Shown here: in pieces, positions 9,595 to 22,237 of the stretch
How positions within the stretch are numbered: the first letter of the stretch is position 1
Layout of the letters: every line of letters begins with the position of its first letter
DNA from: Dichetophora obliterata
Taxonomy: Eukaryota; Arthropoda; Insecta; Diptera; Sciomyzidae
Length of the DNA stretch: 64,000 nucleotides
NCBI GenBank assembly: GCA_963920525.1
Contig: OY986439.1
Span: 46,970,982-47,034,981, forward strand
Direction: 5' to 3'
The notes under the pieces: model-generated
Told to the model about the DNA's origin: nothing
What the model saw: the letters and a program-made list of their open reading frames with translations, nothing else
Databases searched by the model: none
Program-made: the position numbers and the translations under genes

Positions 9595-9966
9595 TCGATG
9601 ATGTCGATGATCAATACTGCGCTGTTGACGCAGTTATCCTGTTGCTCAAACCGAAGTCTCTTTCAACTGTGCGGCTCTGTTGCTACTGACAGGATGCGGT
9701 AGATCTGGCAGCGCTATGTGGCGCTGCTACCATTGACGCACGTCCGCTGCCCGCTAGGCCGTGCGGTTCTGTCGCTGTTGTCGTCGGTGTCGATGATCAA
9801 TACTGCGCTGTTAGCGCAGTTATCCTGCTGCTCACGCCGAAGTCTCTTTCAACTGTGCGGCTGTGTCGCTGTTGGCAGGATGCGGTAGATCTGGCAGAGC
9901 TGTATGGCGCTGCTACCGTTGACTCACGTCCGCTGCCTGCGTTGACTGCGCTGCTCTGGCGCTGTC
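9595..9966. repeat. 186-bp tandem duplication in LTR
   Basis: GATCAATACTGCGCTGTT at 9609 recurs at 9795. Related to the 220-bp modules at 1902-2341. Confidence 0.85.
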
Positions 9967-10240
9967 GTCCTGACGGTCGATGTCGCTGCTGCGCTGTCTT
10001 AGCGTAGCTGTCGTAAAGGAAGTTTTGCTGTTTGTAAACTGCTGCTCACTCGATGGACTTACTGTCCTACTTCGCGGTTTAAATAAGACTGGTGTTTCAC
10101 TGGTGGACTTCTCGGTTTCGCGTTTCAAACAAGACTGACTTCTTCATCTCGATTCTAGTTTGATATACCCTCGCTTGTTATGTTCATCTCATGCAGGTGT
10201 TCGTCTCTCATATACATCGTACGATGGTGCCGTTGTTACA

Positions 10241-11187
10241 TGCAATGAAAAAAACAAATACAACAAATTATCGCCTGATCGTATAGCTGTTGTTTTTAAT
10301 TACGCATTAGTTTTGCCGAAGCAACAATTATATGGAATTTAACTAAATGTGTTTTATGCTTTCCAGCATCCCTGTGAGAAAATGGGGGCACACCTTATTG
10401 GCATGACTAAGTGGTTCCTGCCTGACTAAGTTAAGATGAAGAACGTCATGGTAGGTCTGGTTTAAATTCATTCCTGCTTTTATTATATATATTATATAAA
10501 TAAATACTATTTATATAAAGGTAAGTATATATATAAAATAAAAATAAAAGCATATTAAATAAAAGTACATAAAGAATATTAGAAATAACTTAGCCTATAA
10601 TTCACTTTTCCTTAACCTACTTTAACCTAATCTAAACCCCTAGATTGGGCCAACCACTCCTCATCTCCTGTCATATTTAGCCTTGACCACCCTTGAAGTG
10701 GCCCTCGCATGGCTAACCTCCGCACTGGGTAATTCTGGTTGGACTGTGCGTGTAGTCGACCGTGTATGACCCAGCAGGAAACGATATCTGAAATGAAAGT
10801 TATTACTATTAAAACATGTAGGGCAAAACTTTACAAAAGTTTTGGTCCTTACAATTGTTAGTTTGGATGCGCTGCCACTTTCTTAAAAAAATGAGTTTAA
10901 TTTTTCTTAAAAGGGTTTTTTATTTATATCATCCAAGAGACAATAAAAACAAAAACTCTAGAAGTTAGATCAGTCTTAAAGCATGGCTGTTCATCTCGGT
11001 TCAAATTTGCTTTATGCACCCAATTGGGCTTGCAAGTAAAAGTGAAAAATAAATGAGACTTTCCAATTGTACGAACAATACTCATCGCGTTGAAATAGTT
11101 GAAATATAAATGCCTATAGCTGCCTTGGAATGTTTTTGGAAAGCTGAACTGTTTACCCACACGAAGTCCTCAGTTTTGTGCTTTGGA
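10241..11187. other. Non-coding, nothing recognised
   Basis: AT-rich with a moderate-GC patch at 10600-10800. No supported gene. Confidence 0.5.
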
Positions 11188-11191
11188 TTAA

Positions 11192-11311
11192 CCCGAATCA
11201 CCCTGAGAAATTTTTTTTTTAAATTTTCAGAATGACCTGTTAATGCAAATATAAAATAGTTTAAACTAAAATAAGCACATTTTAAGTGTTTGTGTTTGCG
11301 TTGCCATATAG
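11192..11311. mobile_element. Truncated piggyBac-type MITE, inverse copy of 39697-39836
   Basis: Starts TTAACCCGAATCACCCTGAG and follows the reverse complement of the complete copy at 39697-39836 through GTTGCCATAT. The second end is missing. Confidence 0.7.
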
Positions 11312-12300
11312 CTTTATTTATTCATTAAGGTTTAAATACTGCTCAGCTCGAAGAAGCTGCTGTTGTGCATATCAACAACACATGCCAAGCTTTTGGGATC
11401 TATGAAGAGTACTTAATTCTTCCCGTAGTGCTAATTCATATGATGTATAGTGCATTTGAGTTAAATTGTTTCTCAAAGCTGTTGTGTGGTCTCCATCATG
11501 AACCATACCAACTTTCATCACTAAGCGGAAATATAAAAGGATATGCCATGGGATCAACACTTGAATGCTGGCAACCTAAGCTCCAACAATAGGATATATA
11601 ATTCGGTCGCACTTCCGAACTGGACATCCGTCGCCTGCTCTAAAAACTGCTGCAACATCATTTCCTAAAATTTAACGTCAGCAACAAATGAAACGGCAAA
11701 TTAAAATGACGTTGATCAGCGAAATTTACATGACCTATCAGCGAAAATTACCATCCTAACATTTTTGTGTTGCAACATATCAAGTTGATCTCAGACGCAA
11801 GTTGTAACGTTGCGAAAAATTTACGCTAAATGATTTTGAGCTGTTAGGTGTTTTGATTGTTTACGCATGATCAAAATGTCACATTCTCGATTTTCTTACA
11901 AATCGACCAAGATTCGGGTTGCTGCTTCCGTATCATGCTTATAGATTTGTGCATAAATGGGTTGATTGCCAGGATTAGTTTTCAAAATTTCAATACGATG
12001 ATGTACCTGGCCATTAATTTTATAATAATATGGACCACCTTTGTGACAACATGAGTAGAGCTCGTTTCTCAATAACTGACTATCGAAATGAAGAGCTCGA
12101 CAATAAATACGTTTTTTCCTCAGTTGTCCATCGTCATTAAGTTCTGGTCATAAATTTATTTATATGTATTCGTTTAACGTCTTCTTCAAGCTCGAAACTC
12201 TAGCATCTGAGAACGATGTATACTACGTATTGTCCTCCCACTTACATTTGGGAGTACTCGTCTAGGCATTACTATGCAGGTTTTAATTATAAATAATAAA

Positions 12301-12550
12301 TCGTCGTTCCGCGTGCAATACCGCATACACAGAGACGGTGATAGTAAAATTTTTCAGGAGTGCAGAAAAAATGATTTTATTATAAGCTTTTGAATAGAAC
12401 TGAACCAGACATTTATTGAAATAAAATATTTTTATTTTCTCAAATAAGCATGTAATGAAAAATTACAATTCAATCGGGAATGATCAAAACTGAAATAAAA
12501 TTAATTTTGGCCTCTTTGCAATATACGCGGTATTGCATGTGCAACGACGA
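12301..12550. mobile_element. MITE with about 24-bp terminal inverted repeats
   Basis: Left end TCGTCGTTCCGCGTGCAATA, right end TATTGCATGTGCAACGACGA. These pair with a few mismatches across 250 bp of AT-rich filler. No target duplication is clear. Confidence 0.7.
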
Positions 12551-13106
12551 CACAATGTTAGCTTTTTTAATTTCATTCCCAAATTTATTTTAAATATACA
12601 GGAGTAAGAATATTTCTTGATTTCCTGTTGAAAAATACTTGAACAAAAATTTTCATTACCAGTTTCTACTTTCTTATTAAATTTTTGTGTAAATTTTTAA
12701 AAGTTAAAAAATTTTGGGACAGTTTAGAAATCTTTTTTCAACTGCAAGAAATCATTCCGGCATTACTTTGATATTGAATATATCAATTCATAGTTTTAGC
12801 TGTAAATTATAAAATATTATTCGTCAGTATAACAGTTTCATAGCTATTAGCCGATATGTGGCGCTAAATACGTCACATATTTTTAGACATATGCTGAAAT
12901 TAAGAGAAAAAGCAACATAACAACAATTTTATGCAAACTCTAACTCGCTTTAACTTAAAAAAATATACATTTTTAAGAAATAAAAAGTCCAGTTTGCACA
13001 TCTATAGGTCTAAACCTACCAAACTATACCAAATTTATTAAGATTGGACTTGTACTTAAAAAGCTTTTCGACGGACAAAATTTTGTGTAATATATATAAG
13101 AAGATG

Positions 13107-13576
13107 TTGTAACAGGAGTTGAGTTGAGAAAAGAAGAGGAAAGTCATTAGTCCAATCGAAAAATATCGATAAAAAAAGTTTAATTTCTGATCGAAAAAAA
13201 TTACGGTAAAAAATACCTTTTATATCTGATTGAAAAAATAACTGTTATTTCTGATCGAAAAATAATTAGCTACCAAGAAATAACTTTTATTTCTGATGGA
13301 AAAAAAAAACGACCACAAAATAACTTTTATTTCTGATAGAAAAAAATACCGACCACGAAATAACTTGTATTTCTGATTGAAAAAAATAACGACCAAAAAT
13401 AATTGGTTTGAGGTGATTTTTATCTTTAAAACCATGAAAAAATCATTTAAAAAATGGAATCTCTAGCTCCCTTAGATTAGCGTCACATTGCCATATTTAA
13501 AAGAATTATACTACAACTTTTTATTCACGATCTTTTGATCTAAAATTTCAAAAATAATCGTTATTTTCGGTTCCTG
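13107..13576. mobile_element. Partial relative of the foldback hAT-like element at 36345-37425
   Basis: Tandem AATAACTTTTATTTCTGATCG-type repeats at 13140-13410 are followed by a tail (GCGTCACATTGCCATATTTAA, CGTTATTTTCGGTTCCTG) matching the right end of the 36345 element. The left end is not found. Confidence 0.55.
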
Positions 13577-15139
13577 GTCTTCTGTGGTTTCTGCACTACA
13601 ATCCATTTCGATAAGCGTATACGAACACCTTCTGTTTAATCAAAACAGAATTATTGTGTTGTGTGCCGTCTTTCAAAACAATGTTTTTCTACTACTTTGC
13701 AAAAAGCGACTGCAGCAAATTCTGCTAAGATTTGTTTGTTGTGCTCTTTGTTTACTTCTTTTTTACGAATCAATCTAGGCTCCAACTTTCTATTATTTAA
13801 ATAATATTATATCAAATAATTATTTTAAAACTTTTTGATTGGAAATGATGAAATGTTGGTTATTAAAAAATTTTTTTAAGTCATTAGCAATTTTTTGCTT
13901 TAAATATTTTTATAAATATCTTGATTTATCCTATTTATATTAAATAATTTTATACCTTCTAACCCTTAGCTACGGGGGTGCATTTTTTATTTGGAAATTT
14001 TGGTAACTAGATATTACCAAGCATGTAATATTCATAGTGCTATTTCGGGACTAAAACTAAAAATGCAGAGCAAATGAATAATAAAAATGCGTTACTGTCG
14101 TAAATTACATAGTTATCATTCTTCCACTCACCTACTGTAATCTCCATAGATAGTTACAAATAATGTAGATGGATCCATTTAATCCATAAATTGATTTAAC
14201 GAGACAGTACTTTTTACAGTTAAGTTAAACTAGATTAGAGTTATGGTGTCACAATGGGCCGATATTGATTGGTGTCACTGTGCGAGTCAGCTACCCGGGG
14301 TCAAACATGCTAACCTAATCTAACCTTATTATTTCCATCATAATCATTCTTCAAAAACATAAGCAATACCTAAACAACTGTCGGCTTATTTAACATCACA
14401 CAGCACCAATAAAGTATCATTTACAGCCAACACTGTTCGGTAAAACCATCAAAGTCGATGGATTTTGTCTAGTCTGCTTTGGTAGCAATCCTCAGTTGCA
14501 AGCCATCCAATAGTTTTTACCTTCGCTTATTTATTTAGGAATCGAACTTATTTGTGCTGCACCTTAAAAGCAATTTTTTAGAGCTATTTTATTCAGTCTT
14601 GCTCATGACTTCGCCTGTTTACGTTTGTTTATAAGAGTTTTGATTTTCCGGTTTTCCGCTTAACCGGACCTTATTTCATTGCTTATTGATTTTAATTTTC
14701 AATCAAGGAGCTGTTTATTTTTTCTTTTACGTTTCATTCGTTTGTATATTTCTAGTCATTTTTTTAATGCTTTCGTTTTGTTTATTCCAAGTTTCTCTTA
14801 TGCTTATTTTTTCTGTTTGTCTATAAATATTTCCACAATTTTTTTTTTCATGCCTAAACTATTTATATAAAAAAGTATATGTTAGCGTGTTTTCAGCCAG
14901 GCGGAAGGAGGGAGAAAAATATGTTGCTCAATAAAGCAGTGCTTTCTTAAGCAGCTTAGCTATGTTTATTTATATTCGTTTTTTGTTCACGATGCTACAA
15001 AAATTTTTGCCGTACATTAGTTCTCAATAAATTTGCTTAACAGCTTGCTTAAGAACTGATAAATTCCGTAAATTCTACGTTGTTTTATGGAAAAAAAATA
15101 ATATTAAACAAGTTTTCCTTGTCTTGTTTTTATGCACAG
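13577..15139. other. Intron or upstream sequence, nothing recognised
   Basis: AT-rich. It ends in a pyrimidine tract and the CACAG acceptor used by the exon at 15140. Confidence 0.5.
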
Positions 15140-15276
15140 GACCTGCTTTTTGGGGGCTTATTAACCCCGAATGGTCACTCTGTAACAAAGGACGCCGACA
15201 ATCGCCAGTGAATCTGGAACCACAACGTTTGCTGTTTGATCCGAATTTGAGACTTTTACATATTGACAAGCATCGG
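15140..15276 (+). CDS. Carbonic-anhydrase-related protein (CA10/CA11-like), internal exon
   Basis: Acceptor TATGCACAG/G and donor CGG/GTAAGT. The exon encodes GPAFWGLINPEWSLC, then GRRQSPVNL and HIDKHR, the N-terminal alpha-carbonic-anhydrase signature (family GPxxWG, RQSPV). It enters in phase 1, so an upstream exon supplying the start and signal peptide lies further left, possibly beyond the window. It joins in frame to the exon at 15332 across a 55-bp intron. The family is secreted or cell-surface and catalytically inactive. Fly homologues are called CARPA and CARPB; I cannot tell which this is. Confidence 0.93.
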
Positions 15277-15331
15277 GTAAGTAAAGTTTAGTAGTATTGT
15301 TATGGTATTTGTATGTTAATGTTTCTATCAG

Positions 15332-15544
15332 ATAAGCGGCTTGATAAGCAACACAGGACATAGCATTATATTTACTGCAGGCAATGAGACGGTAGCAAAT
15401 TATGATGGCATGCAGACTCCGGTGAATATAACGGGCGGACCACTATCATATCGGTATCGGTTTCACGAGATACACATACACTATGGGCTGCACGATCAGT
15501 TCGGATCGGAGCATAGTGTGGAAGGTTATACTTTTCCCGCTGAG
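15332..15544 (+). CDS. Carbonic-anhydrase-related protein, exon with zinc-site region
   Basis: 213 bp, phase 0 at both ends, acceptor CTATCAG/ATA and donor GAG/GTGAGT. It encodes ISGLISNTGHSIIF, then VNITGGPLSYRYRFHEIHIHYG and DQFGSEHSVEGYTFPAE. Compared with human CA2 (family knowledge), the zinc ligands His94 and His96 are present in HIHYG, and Glu106 is kept in GSEH. The third ligand falls in the next exon, where it is Gln. This exon is followed by the giant intron. Confidence 0.95.
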
Positions 15545-16499
15545 GTGAGTCAAAAATTAAAACTTCAAATTTGGTGATTATGTTATTTGCCAAAAAATTA
15601 GCGAAATTATAATTTCATCACTATACTGTAGACTTGTTATAATTCACAATTCCTAGCAGCTGATATAATCGAAGTTACTCGGGATTTTACGTCTGTAAAC
15701 AAATTTTTTGTCATTCGTAAAAATATATGAGCAAAAAATAAAGACTCTTATTATTTCTTAAAGCTAAATCAAATCTAGTTATGAGCGAAGAAAAATATGG
15801 ATTGTGTTAGAGATTCTAGCATGACCGTAACACAAGCTATGCCTCAAAAACGAAACACTCTTTCATATAACTTGTATGGTGATTGAAAACTTTTAAGCAA
15901 GATTTCTCGAAACATGATTTTTACACTGAAGATGTATATAATGCCACAGATATAATAAATATTACATGTAAAACAAAGTCGGGTAAGTTACACCATTCAT
16001 AACTCAAGAACGGCTGAAACAATTTTTATAATCTACGATTTCTTGAATTTATCTGCACCTCGAATAACAGAACATTATAAATTTTGCCACACCCCTTTTT
16101 AACGTCCACAAATAAATAAAAGTTATATATCATTGTATTCGAATTAAGTTTGGTAGTTTAATTTGTATGGTTATTGTTGTAAACTGTATTAAAAATGGGA
16201 ATGGTCGAACAATAGCTATGCCCACTTTTTTAGAAATGATTAAAATTGACTGCTTGGCCGATTGTAGATTTTCGAACATAATTTTGTACTGTCCAAAATT
16301 TGAATGGTGCACTCTACTAAACACTTTGTACTGCATATTAACAGCACAATTTGCCTGAAAACGATACAAATTGGGACATGATCGTTTACTGTATAAAAAA
16401 TGGGAGAGGCCGAACAATAGCTATGCCCCCTTTTATAGAAATGATTAAAATTAACCGCTTGGTCGATTGTAGATTTTCGAACCTAATTTTGAACTGTCA

Positions 16500-18150
16500 A
16501 TATTTATAATAATTTTGAACCAAATGATTTTAGGCCTATCAGCATATTATCATGTCTATCAAAGGTATGTGAAGCAATAATGGCTGAACAGATTTTAAAT
16601 TTCCTAAACTTGAACAACCTCTTATCTTCATTGCAATCCGGATTTCGATTAGGACACAGTTGCTCAACAGCCATGTTAAAAGTCCTAGATGACATTAGGA
16701 AGCCATATGATGAAGGACACACTACTCTCCTCTGTATGCTAGATTTCTCTAAAGCGTTTGATTCCGTAAATCATATATTACTATGTCAAAAACTAAAGTG
16801 CTGGTATGGTTTTTGCAATGACGCTGTAGAGCTAATACAATGCTATTTGTCCAACAGAAAGCAAAGAGTATGTGCTGGCGAAAGGTGCTCTCTATTTAAG
16901 CCTGTCATCAGTGGAGTACCCCAAGGGTCAGTTCTTGGCCCTCTACTTTTTTCAATTTTCATAAATGATATTTTCTTATCTTGTAAAAATGCATCTATGC
17001 ATGCCTATGCAGCTGATGTCCAGCTATACCTTTCGCGCAGAACTGGTCTCTTAGAAGATTTATGTTGTAGAATAAATGAGGATCTTAATGATATCAACTG
17101 CTGGGCCATAAAAAATTGTCTTAGACTTAATCCTCTCAAATCTTATGTGCTGCCTATTAGTAGATATAAAATAATAGTTGATGACCTACCGGACTTACTT
17201 ATAGGAGACCACAAACTGAAACTTGTAAGTAGCATTAAAAGTCTTGGCTATCACATAAACTCGTCTTTAACATGTACGGATCATATTAATAACGTAGTGC
17301 GTAACATTTATTTTACCCTACGCAATCTCAAAATGTCAGCTCAATTTACTCCTGTAGACGTTCGACTTAAACTTGTCTTGCAATTAATAATGCCCATTAT
17401 AACATATTTTGAGGTTATTTACAGTAAACTTGACTCGCGTTCAGAACATAAGTTGCAAGTTGCGTTTAATCATGCCACGCGATATGTCTACAATATTCAC
17501 AGATTTGACCATATAACTCAGTTCAAAAAAAGTATCCTTGGCTGTGACATTATTAACTATCTTAACGCAAGAAATTGTATTTTCCTACATGGACTTATTT
17601 ACTCCAAAACTCCTTGGTACCTCTTTGAAAAACTCAATTTTTGTCAGTCAGTAAGAATGAAAATATTTTTAATACCAACATGGTATTATTTAAACTCTAC
17701 TAGGTTATTTTTCATTAATGCCATTAGATTATGGAATAGTTTACCAAACACTATTAAGTCTTTGGAAAGAAAAGGTGACTTTAAGCAGGCCATATTTAAC
17801 TACTTCACTTAAAAGTTGTGTGTGGGAACTGATAGAAATCATTTTTCTCTTCTGTATCTATGTTCTATGTCTTTATGCTCTTTTTCTCCCTTTTCCAGCT
17901 GCCTATTCTATAAATTCTTTAAATTCTAGTTTTTAAATTAAATAAATAATATTTTTTTTTTATAAATTTTTTAAATTTTTGAATTTTGCCGCAGGGCATT
18001 CCCTTATGGAGTGTCGGGTATGACGATCCCGCGGATCCTGAGTCATTGCTCTTGTTTTTAATTCAATTTAATTAAATGTAAAAACCCTGTGAAAAATGTA
18101 ATCGTTATGATTTAGTTATAAAAATAAATCTTAATAATAATAATAATAAA
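16500..18150 (+). mobile_element. 5'-truncated non-LTR retrotransposon
   Basis: An RT-coding part is followed by a 3' UTR and a (TAA)n tail at 18131-18150, as in I/Jockey-like elements. The 5' part (ORF1, endonuclease) is absent. Confidence 0.8.
16515..17812 (+). pseudogene. Non-LTR reverse transcriptase, truncated and catalytically altered
   Basis: The frame reads EPNDFRPISILSCLSK before the first Met at 16580, so the reading starts inside the RT domain. Later motifs include SGFRLGHSC, DFSKAFDSVNH, and SGVPQGSVLGPLLF with INDI. The catalytic box reads AYAADVQLY, where the family has YADD, so the first Asp is lost. The tail (RLWNSLPNTIK) is typical of CR1/Jockey-superfamily ORF2 ends. Otherwise open to 17812. 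Confidence 0.85.
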
Positions 18151-18718
18151 TCCATTATTAAAACTAAATTACAATATTAATATACAATATAATGTTATTA
18201 TTAAGCTTTTATCTTTGTATTTAAAAAGAACATGTTCTTAAAATACTAATATTAAATATCAAATAAATAAAAATAAATAAATAAATAATAGTGCAGTGTA
18301 CCGAACACTTTGTGCTGCATGTCAACAGCTCAATTTGCTTGAAAACGATACTAAGTGGGATGTGACAATCGCTGAAGCAATTGTTTCTGCATCTTCAAGT
18401 CAAATACGTACATTTGCTATTATTATTTCGATATGCATTCCATTAAATCCTTTTGAACTGTGGAATAAGTAAAAGGTTGACATGTCCGAAGACATTGAAG
18501 ACATCGAATTCGTGTCAGCTCAGGAAATTCCGATCTCGAGGTGAATGAGGAGATTCATAACCAGGCTTTGCTTTTGATTGAAGACCATTGACATATTTTA
18601 TCGGAACATTCAATATTCATCTATTGTATTTGACTAGCCATTTGACAAAAAATGTTAACATGCGAACAGGGTTTTTGTCATAATATGCAATTATTGCATC
18701 AATCAATTACTTTTGCAA

Positions 18719-19064
18719 TGGTCCAATTAGACATGGCTTAACAAGTGTAACATAGAATTCTGTTTAAAGGGCTTACGTGTATCTGATTATGCACAACATA
18801 GCAATGCATGGCAATGCTCAGATAAAAACAGAAATGCATCTCTAGATAGATAAACGTAGAAGTTCTATTTAATTTTGATTTCAGCGTATTCTTCAATGCA
18901 TTTGCCGATTTGGCAAAACAAATGTGAAATTGTATAATTCTTTGACCAAGAATTCCTTTGATTTTTTTATTTTGACTATGTGACTGAGTTTTGCATAATC
19001 GACATTTATTCTATGTGCTAGCCGCTTATTTACGATGCTTGCGTTGCTGTGCCATTAGAGGCTA
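18719..19064. mobile_element. Degenerate copy of the PIF-type MITE at 59446-59860
   Basis: Shares TGGTCCAATTAG start, ATCTGATTATGCACAACAT, GCAATGCTCAGATAAAAACA and the GCTGTGCCAT end with the complete copy. Both termini are eroded. Confidence 0.75.
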
Positions 19065-19529
19065 ATGTTTCAATTATAACGAATATTTAGAGGTCATTAT
19101 TTTAAAAAATTTTCATTGCAAAAAAAATTTTTTTTAGATAATTTTTTTCATACATCTTTTAGCTTTTCAAATTGGCCCTCTCGAAGAACGTAGCAAATAA
19201 TTTGACCTCGGAGTGTGAAATTATTCGAACCATTATGATATTTGTTTTTTTTTTAGTTCTCTAATTATCGTTATTTTGATATATTTTTATTAAAATTATA
19301 TATTAATTAAACTGGACGAATTTTATGTTTAATAGAATAATGACATATACGAAATTAATAAAAGCGGAACACTTTTATTGTCTTAGCGTTCTTTTTTACA
19401 AATTAATGAATTAAAATTTATGGGTGGATTACACCCAGGTTAGTAATGACGTTACTCCGAATAGCGTTAGTAACGGAGGGTTAAACAACATTTATTTTTA
19501 AGTAAGTAAAAGACAAAAAAGTTAGTTTA

Positions 19530-19600
19530 TCTTTTCCACTACCGGGAAACGAACCCGGGCGTGGCATTTTAGCGCACTGCACTACAGAGGCGATGAGATT
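19530..19600 (-). repeat. tRNA-derived fragment (SINE head or tRNA pseudogene)
   Basis: The minus strand contains GTAGTGCAGTGCGC (box A-like) and GGGTTCGTTTCCCGG (box B with paired stem). No complete acceptor stem. Confidence 0.5.
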
Positions 19601-19699
19601 TCAGTGTCAATTTCTCAGTTTTTCTGTCTTTCATACTTTTTTGTTGCTGTTCTTTTTTTTTTGTTAATTTTAGTTTATGCTTATGTTACTAACGAAGTC

Positions 19700-21182
19700 T
19701 AGTGTCCGACCGAATGTTCGGCTTCGGTATTCAGCATATTCGGCAGATTTTTTAACCTTCGGCTTCGGCCAATAATAGCCGAATATATGCCTAATGTTTT
19801 TACTTTTTTGTAATGCTAAAAATTTATTAAATTTCTTTTTTGCATTTTTCAATAGCTTACTGTGAAAAATATCATTCTATAAGGTTAAATATAAATTAAA
19901 TTTTTAACGAATCTTTATGTTCTTTTTGTCACAATTCGAGTTAAATTTGATATCCCATTGATAAATTTGATATTGAAATTTTTGTCAACAAAAAATTAAC
20001 GAGCATTTTCAGTAAAAATTAAAAAATTATACCGTAATCACATTCATACTTAATAGGAAAATATTTTGATTTTTTGTTTCAGATGAATTTTGCGACCTAT
20101 TGGAAGGTTGCCATCTCAGTTCGTGTTGCATCCACTGGTCCACGTCGTCCCGTGGCTTGCTGTAGTATATTAATTAAGGTATAATACACGTGTATAAAGA
20201 GAAAAACTGTAGCTTATTTTCAAACATTTTTTTGAGGTACGAGGAGTTGTTACATTCTTTTGAAATTTATACGGTTTATTGTCAATAAAAACTTCTTTAA
20301 TAAATTTTTTAATATATTTTTTTAGCAATTTTCTGGTTTTTTATAGAGGTCGCTAAAAATGAAATTGAAAAAAAAAACATCCAAAACTGTTCTATGAATA
20401 TGGCCTTTCCCATGTATCTGAGACAAACAAATCAAATGTCATTTTAAAGTATAGATCAATAATTGAGCATCCCACCTACGAACGACCCCCGGTGGTTTTT
20501 TTGAAATTATGGTGAAAGTTTGAGTAAACTGTTTTAAAAAAATATATTTTTGCGCGCTTTTTTGTCATATAAAAAAAATAAAAGGAAACAGGTACTTGAA
20601 TTTTGGTGGGATGCTTAAAATTATTAACAAAATGCAATAAGATTCAATGAAATTGAAGCAATAGATTTTGAGTTATCTATCGAACCGTTTTGGATGTCTT
20701 TTTTAAATTTCATTTTTAGCGACCTCTATACAAAGCCAGATATAGCTAAAAAAAATATTTTTACAAAGTATTTTGGATGTACAATAACCTATATAAATTT
20801 AAAAAAATATAACAACTCCTTGTACCTCAAAAAAAAATGTTTGAAAACAAACTGCTGTTTTTCTATTTTTACACGTATATTATATACCTTAAATAAATAT
20901 TGCTTATAATCTGAAAATCGTATACAATCTTCTTGAAAGTACTGTTAATATACCTAAAAAGTTTAGAGTGCCTATATTATGGAACTTATTCCAAAAAAGA
21001 CTCGTGAAAATTGCATATTTCTCGACCTGTTTAACCAGACTGGACCCTCAATGATTGGCGTTTTTTGTACTAAAATTGTACTGAAATGAAAGCAAGGCCT
21101 AAATTTTATTATTTTTTTTTAATTAAAAAAAATGTTGTTAGTATTCGGCTTCGGCTAAAAATCAACATTCGGTTGGGCACTA
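19700..21182. mobile_element. hAT-type non-autonomous element
   Basis: Termini TAGTGTCCGACCGAATGTT and AACATTCGGTTGGGCACTA are inverted repeats with 2 mismatches. The 8-bp flanks ACGAAGTC and ATGGAGTC agree at 6 of 8. The ends are rich in TTCGGC words. No transposase; holds a palindromic insert at 20165-20905. Confidence 0.7.
20165..20905. mobile_element. Palindromic (foldback) MITE nested in hAT element
   Basis: Arms at about 20165-20400 and 20655-20905 are inverted copies (TTTGAGGTACGAGGAGTTGT against ACAACTCCTTGTACCTCAAA; ATAGAGGTCGCTAAAAATGA against its complement). The centre is about 250 bp. Ends read TTAAGGTATA and TATACCTTAA. Confidence 0.75.
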
Positions 21183-22237
21183 ATGGAGTCCATTTATTTG
21201 TCGGAATTCGCCACTCACAAAGCATAGTTACTGAAGTTGTTTTTAGATTTTCTAAAAAATCTTCAAGCTGTTTCAGTGGTTTTTTCTTTTTCTTACTTAA
21301 GATTACATGTTGTTTCAAACTGTATACTTAGATTTTATATGTAGAGCGAAAATTTGGAGAAATTTCAATTTAAAACAAAAAATAGCAAAATTTTTAAAAC
21401 ACAACTCCCTTTTTTACCCTCCTGTCCAAAAAATAGTTGGAACCCCTCAAGCCAACGAAAATAAAATTTGAACATTTTTCCTTCCAATTAAGAACGTTGG
21501 AACATTATATTTCTTAGTTGGGCACTCATTTTGGGTAGAATGCACAAGTATTAATTTGAAGAACTACTTTTTTGGAAAAAGTGACCTTGAGCGACCTTCA
21601 AACTTTATTCAAAAAATCTAAAAAATTCTCAAAATTTGTTTTTGTGACGAACTTTCGAATTCCGCTTCAGCCCAACAAAATTTTGACAAAAAAAGTTTAC
21701 GTGATGCGAAATTGCTGTAGCAATTGCTTTTTCTGGTATAGCGGCCACGTTGATAGCAGGATGTCGAACTGTTCATTTAGCATGGAAATGCTAAACTTTA
21801 AAACGATTAAAATACCAACTTACAGTATTGTGAAACATTCAGCAATAGCCAAAATTTTGGTAGCAAGTAAAAGGTCTATTCCCGTACTCGATTCAAGTAA
21901 CTCGAAGTTGCTTGAAAGCGTTTCTTTACACATTTTTCTAGCTCGAGAGAGATAAAGAACAAGCTAAATGCCACTTTCAATTCTATTACAATTACCCGAA
22001 ACTAGCTTGAACTTTACTTTGAAAATTTCTTCGAGCACGAATCTTCTTCTTCCAATTGCTACAATTGATTGTCAATCAGCTGTCAACAGCAACTGTTCTA
22101 CTCGAAACTTGCTTGCAGTCGTTTCCGTACTTTTTTGCACATTTTAACAGATCATTGAGCTATTCTCACAGATTGAACTTTACACGAACTTTACTTGGGG
22201 TTAGTATGAAAACAGACCTAAGATCATCACATGAGAT
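21183..22237. other. Non-coding, nothing recognised
   Basis: AT-rich. The short frames have no recognisable motif. Confidence 0.5.

Larger units (their letters stand above)
1..10240 (-). mobile_element. Ty3/gypsy LTR retrotransposon, Osvaldo/Ulysses-like, 3' end outside window
   Basis: Order on the minus strand: 5' LTR (10240-8293), primer binding site (8291-8274), leader, gag, pol, repeat-rich 3' region, SUMO-protease ORF. The PR-RT-RNase H-integrase order places it in Ty3/gypsy. An LTR near 2 kb and a tRNA-Lys-type primer site recall Ulysses and Osvaldo of Drosophila (family knowledge, not searched). The ORFs are unbroken, so the copy looks young. The 3' LTR should lie left of position 1. 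The flank right of the LTR is TGCAA, so the matching target duplication should precede that LTR. Confidence 0.85.
8293..10240 (-). repeat. 5' long terminal repeat (1,948 bp)
   Basis: On the + strand it begins TGTAACGATGCG next to the primer site and ends CCGTTGTTACA, giving 6-bp inverted ends TGTAAC/GTTACA. It is unusually long for a fly gypsy LTR and carries several internal tandem repeats. Its partner is not in the window. Confidence 0.8.
16178..18420. repeat. 205-bp tandem repeat interrupted by a LINE
   Basis: CGAACAATAGCTATGCC at 16206 recurs at 16411 (period 205). The second unit is cut at about 16500 by the LINE and resumes at about 18287: GTGCAGTGTACCGAACACTT matches GTGCACTCTACTAAACACTT at 16308. 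Confidence 0.7.
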
